Shown piece by piece: positions 58,620-64,000 of a stretch of DNA of 64,000 bases. The stretch comes from Trichostrongylus colubriformis (taxonomy: Eukaryota; Nematoda; Chromadorea; Rhabditida; Trichostrongylidae). A program made the translations under genes and the position numbers. The stretch's first letter is position 1; each line of letters opens with the position of its first letter. The stretch is taken from NCBI GenBank assembly GCA_963978905.1, contig OZ022257.1, forward strand, positions 11,430,509 to 11,494,508, in the 5' to 3' direction. The notes under the pieces were generated by a model, which saw only the letters and a program-made list of their open reading frames with translations, was not told the DNA's origin and did not search any database.

Positions 58620-61600
58620 ATGGCTTGGTTCCGTCCTCCACCACCAGGCACACAACTCAGACCGTGGGTGCCAGACCTGATCTTCGTCCCGATTTCGCGA
58701 GCTGTCGAGCGATTCGGAGTGTTTTTCTATAACAGGTATGTCTATAACAGGTATATTACACAGAGCTCTTTCAACGACTGATTTTTCTAATGATTGGAAG
58801 AAGTGCAGCAGCTACGCCGTATCTCATTAGTTACTTTGAGTCAAACATCGAAGGGGAGGGGGAGACGCAAAATTTTCACTCACGTCACAGCTTTTTCCCT
58901 CTCTAGGCTTAGGCTAAAGCAGATGAAACCTATGCTTTGACGGATGCTTTTTCATGTGGAAGGAGGGGATATCAATTTTAGCCTAAGCCTGGAGACGGAA
59001 AGGAGCTTTGTCGTCGACGCAATGATGCGTCTCCCCCTCCCCCTCCCCGACTTCATTTGACCGGTCGGGGGGGGGGGGGACGCAACCTTTTGTTGACGTC
59101 GGAGCTCTTTTCCCTTCCTAGGCTTAGGCTAGAATTCATATCCCCTCCTACTGCATGGAAAAGCATCTGCCAAACATTTGTCTTATCTGCTTTACATAAG
59201 CCTAGGGAACGAGAGGAGCTTCGACATCGTTGAAAATTTTGCGTCCCTCTCCCCCCCCCCCCCCCAAATATATCTGGTCCGTCACTTTATCCGCAAATTC
59301 TTGCGCGATTATTTAAGATTTCGAAAGGCTTACTTGTAACTCGTAGTTGCTCCTTCAGATGCTCTCAGGCAATCACTCGTCGTTCACTTCATGTTTTAAA
59401 TACAAAAACTGATAATTGTTCGATTAGACTCCTATACTACTACCGGATTCTAATTCCTTGTTACATATGCACTAATCTTTACAACTACTTCAAAAACTTC
59501 AACAGAAACTCAAATTCTGTGCTGTGTCATGCGACTTGAGCTTAACGCAGTTCTCTTTCTTTCTTGAATCCTTTTGCTATTATTGCCTGTGTCCTCTGTC
59601 ATACTCTGCTCCTGAATACACCTTTCCTCTTTTTACAAAGATTTGGAGCCTATTTGACTATTTTTATTTGTAGCATTTGTATCTTTCAGAATTCTGAACA
59701 AGACAGAAATCGGTCTGTTCGACAAAAGATGGAACAAGAACATTCACGGTCCTTACTGTCATCATCGGTACTATGGAAAATGTAAGTCTATTGATAGTGT
59801 TTTCACTACCTTTTCCTCCAATTTTTGCACTTGTTGGGAAGCTTTTTTTCAATAGGCAAGCTGTCTCTTCCATCGTACTTCACTTTTTTTATTATCTCTT
59901 CTTCAAAATACCCCAAGAATTCCGCGATAATATCTGGCCTTTCATTCCGTATACATATTAATTTCACATGTTGTCTTATTCGGTCAGTTTTTCTGAGTTC
60001 CATATGGAATCTCGAGCTGAAAAGAGTAAAGCAGCTCTACAGGGTGATCCATAAATGGTGCAACAAAATTCAAGCATAATTTTTTTTGTCCACGATTGGT
60101 TTTTTCTGAGGCTTTGTATGTTTGTACCTCTGCCAAGCCCTCCTCTATATACCCTTAGTATTTGACCGCTCGCTGTCCTCTCTGTCATCCGTGGTGCCTC
60201 AAATTCCAAAACATGCGCTAATTGCTAGCTGAGCGAAGTCAGACATACTCCAATGGATATCGCTCAGCTCTCGAATGTGAACTGCTCCAGTGTGTATAGT
60301 GTACTGAAAAGAAGCATCGCAGGATGCCTTCCTTGATGCGGGTGCCCCGTTTGCTCTGCTGCTCTAGAACCCAGGAAACTGCGAAGAAGCGGATCGACCG
60401 CAATGCATGCATAGGTATAGGAAAGGTGGTCAGGGAATTGGAAGCCCCTTGCATAACAATGTGAATAGTCGTAAGTCAACAACTACACACGTACCCCTAT
60501 AGGATGCAAAGGAGGGCTTAACAGAAGCGAGAAAGAAGGGCAAGAAGGAGAAATGTGTGGCGCTGATGGCAAGGGCCGATCAAGGCGAGCATCTGAGGAC
60601 TGAGTTCACCAACGAGAAAATTTTCACCGTGGAACAGATCACAATGCCCAAAATAAGAGAGTGCTCGCTCGAACTTCTAAGGAAGCTGATGAGGTCGGAG
60701 GGAATGTCTATCGGAAGCAGAAGCCTAAATCTGCTTTGGTTTCGGCAGGGGTGTCAGCTACCAGGCGCACTTAGCTGGTTTTCGTCGAAAAAGGAACCAA
60801 GCCGGATGCCGGAACTCACTTGAGGGAAGTTCTTGTGAAGTACCAGCTACCCTGATCCACTGGGTATTTCACAAAGGAGTAATGGACCTTTCAACAAAAC
60901 GGCGCTCCTGCACACAGAGCGAAATGCGTTCAGGACTGGTGCCGTACCAATCTTCCAGCTTACATATCCTCAAATGAATGACCCGCTTGTTCACGGATCT
61001 CAGCGTTACGGACTTTTCTATCTGAGGCATCTTAGAGTAGAAGGTTTGCTCTCAACAAAGGAACAATTTGAAGGTCTGAAGTCATCGCTCAGGGAAGCTT
61101 GGAAAAATGTACCACAAGAAACGATTCGAGCCGTAGTAGGGGCGCATCCCAAGCGTTTGAGGGCAGTCATCGCGGCAAAACGAGGGCACATCGAATAGCT
61201 ATTGTTGATCGTAATAGATGAAGATTTGAATAAAGTTTGTGTGCAATTATTTGAAATAAAATTGATTCTGAGGGAAGTTATGCGGTAAAAACGGTGTTGC
61301 ACCATTTATGGATCACCCTGTAAAAAGGTGAACTCGGCTAGGGGTATCCTACTTAATCGTCATGCTCTCCTGGCATAGCTTCCTTTGAATACCTCTTGTC
61401 GTAAACTTAACGAGCGTGGGGTGGAAAATTTTTAGACGACGACAAAACTCATCTCCGCCTCCCCCCACCCCCTCCGTTCCACGCCAGTGGTGCCAAAAAA
61501 TGCCCACGCGTCAACTTACTCATACACAATGATAGCCAGTATTTATTTATTTGTTTTTATTCCTTTTGAAATAGGAAGAAATCTCATTGGAAGAGATATC

Positions 61601-62884
61601 AACTCGTCTACACAACACTATTTCTTACATACCCTGCAGTTTACTGCAAAACAACGTACATTTTATTTTTCTGCTTCGTCCTTTCCCTATCTCACACGTG
61701 GAGAGCATTTCCATCAAAAATGTCTCTCCCTTTATCGGACTTCATCTTCCTTGTTTTCTTATGTTGGCATTTGCTCTGCTATGATTTTTCTTTCACCGGA
61801 GACGGTACTCCTTCGTCAGAACTATTTTGTGGGAGCAGACAGAAGACTGAGCTTCGTTGAATCATGGTCTTGCTTTATTGTCAAAGTTTCAAGACGAGCG
61901 ATAATTTTGAGCTTATGAACTCGTCAGAACTTAACCGTGTGTTTTTCTTGCATGCACCTCAAGACAAGAAGCATAGAGAACTTTGTGTGGAGTTGCAAAT
62001 GTCCGAGATCTGCGAAAATTTCGTGCACGTTTTTGTTCGTGGTCTCGCAGCAATATTCATCTAGAGTTTGACCATAATTTGTTCAATGTCATTACCCTTT
62101 TGTTACACTATTTTCTGCCATTATATTCGTTCTTGTACTCTTGAAAAGTCTTGTATCATTAGTCTCTCACCGAATACGTTGAGTAACATATTTTATAATT
62201 TCACTTCTTTGCAAAATTTTGGTACTGTCTTTAACTTCCTTATAGCGTTACTCACAGCCGTAGACATATTGTATGCAGTCCTTCAGTTTTCGGTGCAACT
62301 TTTTTTCACAAACCCTTTCTAGGTGATAAACACTGAAGCTCAACACGGCACTGTTCCATGTCACAGAAAATTGGATTTCTTTTCTCTGTTCTGTGTATTT
62401 TTCGCTCATTCGTTTTTCATTGCCAGTTTTTAAAAATGATGCGCGTCACCTCTGTGAAACCAGAGGGTTTCAAACATTTGGTCTTCTTATCAATTTTTCA
62501 ATTCTTGGCTTGTCATTGGATTTTTTAAGTGGCGTCTTTCAGTGGACACCAAGCTCTTCGATGTAAAGCTTGCCGATCTTCCGGCATGGTTTGCTCGGCG
62601 TGAAAAAACACCAGGTGCTATATACAATGAGTTTATACGGAACATCTGGAGGGTTCACAACAAGTACTACTCCGGTCCCGTATACGCAAATACAGTAAGT
62701 TTCCTCATGTTTCTTGTGGAAGCCAAAATTAACACAATGTCAACGTGCATTTCATTAAACTGTTACTATTTGATATTTTCAGGTGAAAACCATTTTCCGT
62801 TTCATTTTCGCGTACTCCTTCCTGAATTGGTTGGTGAAGTGCCACCGTTACTGGGAAGTGCAGAAGACCATGTACCACTGGTAG
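58620..62884 (+). CDS. Mitochondrial ATP synthase subunit f
   Basis: Four exons: 58620-58735, 59690-59781, 62543-62694, 62783-62884. Phases fit; 462 nt, 153 aa, the length I recall for C. elegans R53.4. The N terminus MAWFRPPPPGTQLRPWVPDL is followed by ISRAVERFGVFFYNR; the middle has GLFDKRWNKN, GPYCHHRYYGK, LADLPAWFARREKTP and NEFIRNIWRVHNKYYSGPVY; the single membrane helix is IFRFIFAYSFLNWLVK and the protein ends KTMYHW. It is a small Fo-sector subunit of the inner-membrane ATP synthase, supporting complex structure rather than catalysis. Intron 2 is 2.76 kb because of a Tc1/mariner insertion. AATAAA at 62938-62943. Very likely the upstream gene of an operon with dTMP kinase. Confidence 0.95.
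58855..59262. repeat. Two neighbouring MITE copies in intron 1 of ATP synthase f
   Basis: Copies at about 58855-59045 and 59066-59262. Each has ends of the type GAGACGCAAAATTTT..TCACAGCTTTTTCCC..TAGGCTTAGGCTA and the inverse (TAGCCTAAGCCTGG..GAGCTTTGTCGTC). Long G/C homopolymer runs flank them (59066-59080, 59249-59266). Confidence 0.7.
60040..61320 (+). mobile_element. Tc1/mariner transposon, degenerate transposase, in intron 2 of ATP synthase f
   Basis: 1281 bp between TA dinucleotides. The ends are perfect over 25 bp (CAGGGTGATCCATAAATGGT + GCAAC). Transposase pieces on the plus strand: EFTNEKIFTVEQ at about 60600-60635, where Asn stands for the first catalytic Asp (usually FTDEKIF), then KSSLREAWKNVPQETIRAVV and HPKRLRAVIAAKRGHIE at the C terminus, ending at TAG 61196-61198. 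Frameshifts and stops lie between, so it is inactive. Confidence 0.9.
61321..62542. other. Remainder of intron 2 of ATP synthase f; no gene
   Basis: AT-rich intron DNA. ORFs at 61487-61918 and 62068-62322 show no domain and lie inside a phase-verified intron. Confidence 0.6.
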
Positions 62885-63058
62885 AGTATGGAGAATGGAG
62901 AGGAATTAGCGATAAATTTAGCGAAATTAATGTGTTGAATAAACTGTGCTGCTCTTTTCTATTTATTCATGATATTGTAAACACTGTTGTCCCGTATTTA
63001 TATCTCCCAGTGGAATTTCTGATATTGTCATATTTCTTATCAACGGAACAAACAGGAT

Positions 63059-63522
63059 ATGTCCCGTCGTGGCGCCTTGATCGTTTTCGAAGGACTCGAC
63101 AGAAGTGGAAAATCAACTCAAGCTAAGCGATTAGTCGAAAAAATCAACTCATCTGGGGGTAAAGCCATTCTGCTGCCATTTCCTGGTGGGTTCTCTGTAC
63201 AGTGGGTTATGGTGATGGGTTGATTGATGCATGCGAAAATATTGTTGTGGTACTCTACCTTGCAGATAGAAAGGAGCCCTTTGGTCAAGTTATAGATCGA
63301 TATTTGCGAAAGGAAGTGGATCTCTGTGAAAGAGCTCTCCATTTGGCTTTTTCAGCGAATCGATGGGAGAAAGTAATACAGTTTTTTCAACATGAAACCG
63401 GCTTCCAGTTTAAAAACGGTAGAGTTTTAAGGCGGCATTGATTGAGGAGAAGATCGCCAATGGTGTCGATGTTATCTGTGACCGATATTGTTTCAGTGGC
63501 GTAGCCTACTCTATTGCTAAAG
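63059..63522 (+). CDS. Thymidylate kinase (dTMP kinase), first three exons; continues beyond the window
   Basis: Exons 63059-63185, 63266-63372, 63432-63522, all in phase; the last donor (AAAG/GTTTGT) leads into an intron running past the window end or nearly so. The enzyme phosphorylates dTMP to dTDP for DNA synthesis. P-loop [18 protein letters not shown] at residues 8-25; FPD at the exon 1/2 junction, with Arg following, as in the dTMP-binding loop; [13 protein letters not shown] and [10 protein letters not shown]; then [18 protein letters not shown], the DRY motif. Start: ATGTCCCGTCGTGG, 174 nt after the ATP synthase f stop and 116 nt after its AATAAA, with an ACAAACAG acceptor just upstream, as expected for a downstream operon gene receiving a spliced leader. 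Confidence 0.93.
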
Positions 63523-64000
63523 GTTTGTAGCGCAATTATATCACATTTTGAGCACCTTGAATTCGTTGGCGAAAGGCTAACGTTGTTTGAACAAGTATTT
63601 CATAACTTTCGTGCGTACAAGAGCTTCCTGACAAGGGGTGGGGAGAATCCATAATTGATCCATAAAAGTGGTTATGATCAGATTGGAAGGGTTTCTAGGT
63701 TGAGAAATTTGAAATGGAAGTGTTATATTTTGCTTACCTGGCAGCAATACATTTTCATAGCAGGATTGCTTTTCTGGAAGTTTCTGCAGAAAACGTTCTG
63801 GAGTGTGTGGTAAAAGAACCCCTACAGATACTTTCACTCTCTGACATTAGCATACACCTGTGACCACTAATTCAGCTGTAGAGATCGTCTCTGCATTATT
63901 TTACCCTAAAATCAATTATTTTGAGACGATAAGTTCATCACGATTTCCTTGTTGATTGGTAGGCACCATACATCAATTTTTTGACTTTTGTCCCAGCTCT
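63523..64000. other. Intron or flank of dTMP kinase; no further exon recognised
   Basis: The following dTMP-kinase motifs (nucleotide-binding lid region) were not found before the window ends. Confidence 0.5.

Overview
The window is nuclear DNA of a nematode, most likely a strongylid of the hookworm type. Evidence: genes are split by short introns (58-80 nt is common) with GT..AG borders and mostly TTTCAG-like acceptors; two genes encode CAP (SCP/TAPS) secreted proteins, a family greatly expanded in hookworms; repeats are mariner/Tc1 relatives, an RTE-type non-LTR fragment, a Penelope-like element and many MITEs; and the right end holds an ATP synthase subunit f gene directly followed by a thymidylate kinase gene, an arrangement I recall from the C. 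elegans R53 region. The species cannot be named from sequence alone. Most long uninterrupted ORFs here are low-complexity artefacts. The real genes were found by joining exons by hand with phase checks.

Layout. 0-10 kb: repeat-rich DNA with a CATA/CATACA microsatellite, then a nearly intact Penelope-like retroelement (about 4.7-8.5 kb) with its GIY-YIG domain in front of the reverse transcriptase. 10-31 kb: a segmental tandem duplication. Each unit carries, on the minus strand, a nine-exon gene (signal peptide, very long Pro/Ser/Gly minisatellite-encoded tract, Thr run, complete CAP domain) and upstream of it a small beta/gamma-crystallin-like secreted-protein gene. Copy A (11.5-16.5 kb) predicts 842 aa for the CAP gene; copy B (20.5-29.7 kb) predicts 1202 aa. 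A decayed RTE element lies between the units, and copy B has gained a palindromic mariner and MITEs. 31-40 kb: an 11-exon minus-strand gene for a 689-aa protein with about 13 membrane segments; its introns host several MITEs. 40-56 kb: gene-poor, with two more palindromic mariner derivatives, another TIR element and dispersed repeats. 56-64 kb: conserved housekeeping block with a GST-kappa-like gene, a small minus-strand gene, ATP synthase subunit f (153 aa, with a Tc1/mariner copy in intron 2) and the first three exons of dTMP kinase, about 170 bp downstream and probably in the same operon.

Most notable: the duplicated CAP genes built on expanding coding minisatellites; the permuted Penelope-like element; three independent mariner remnants folded into palindromes that keep the transposase 3' end in both arms; and a small structured motif occurring twice with compensatory base changes, once just downstream of the Penelope-like element.
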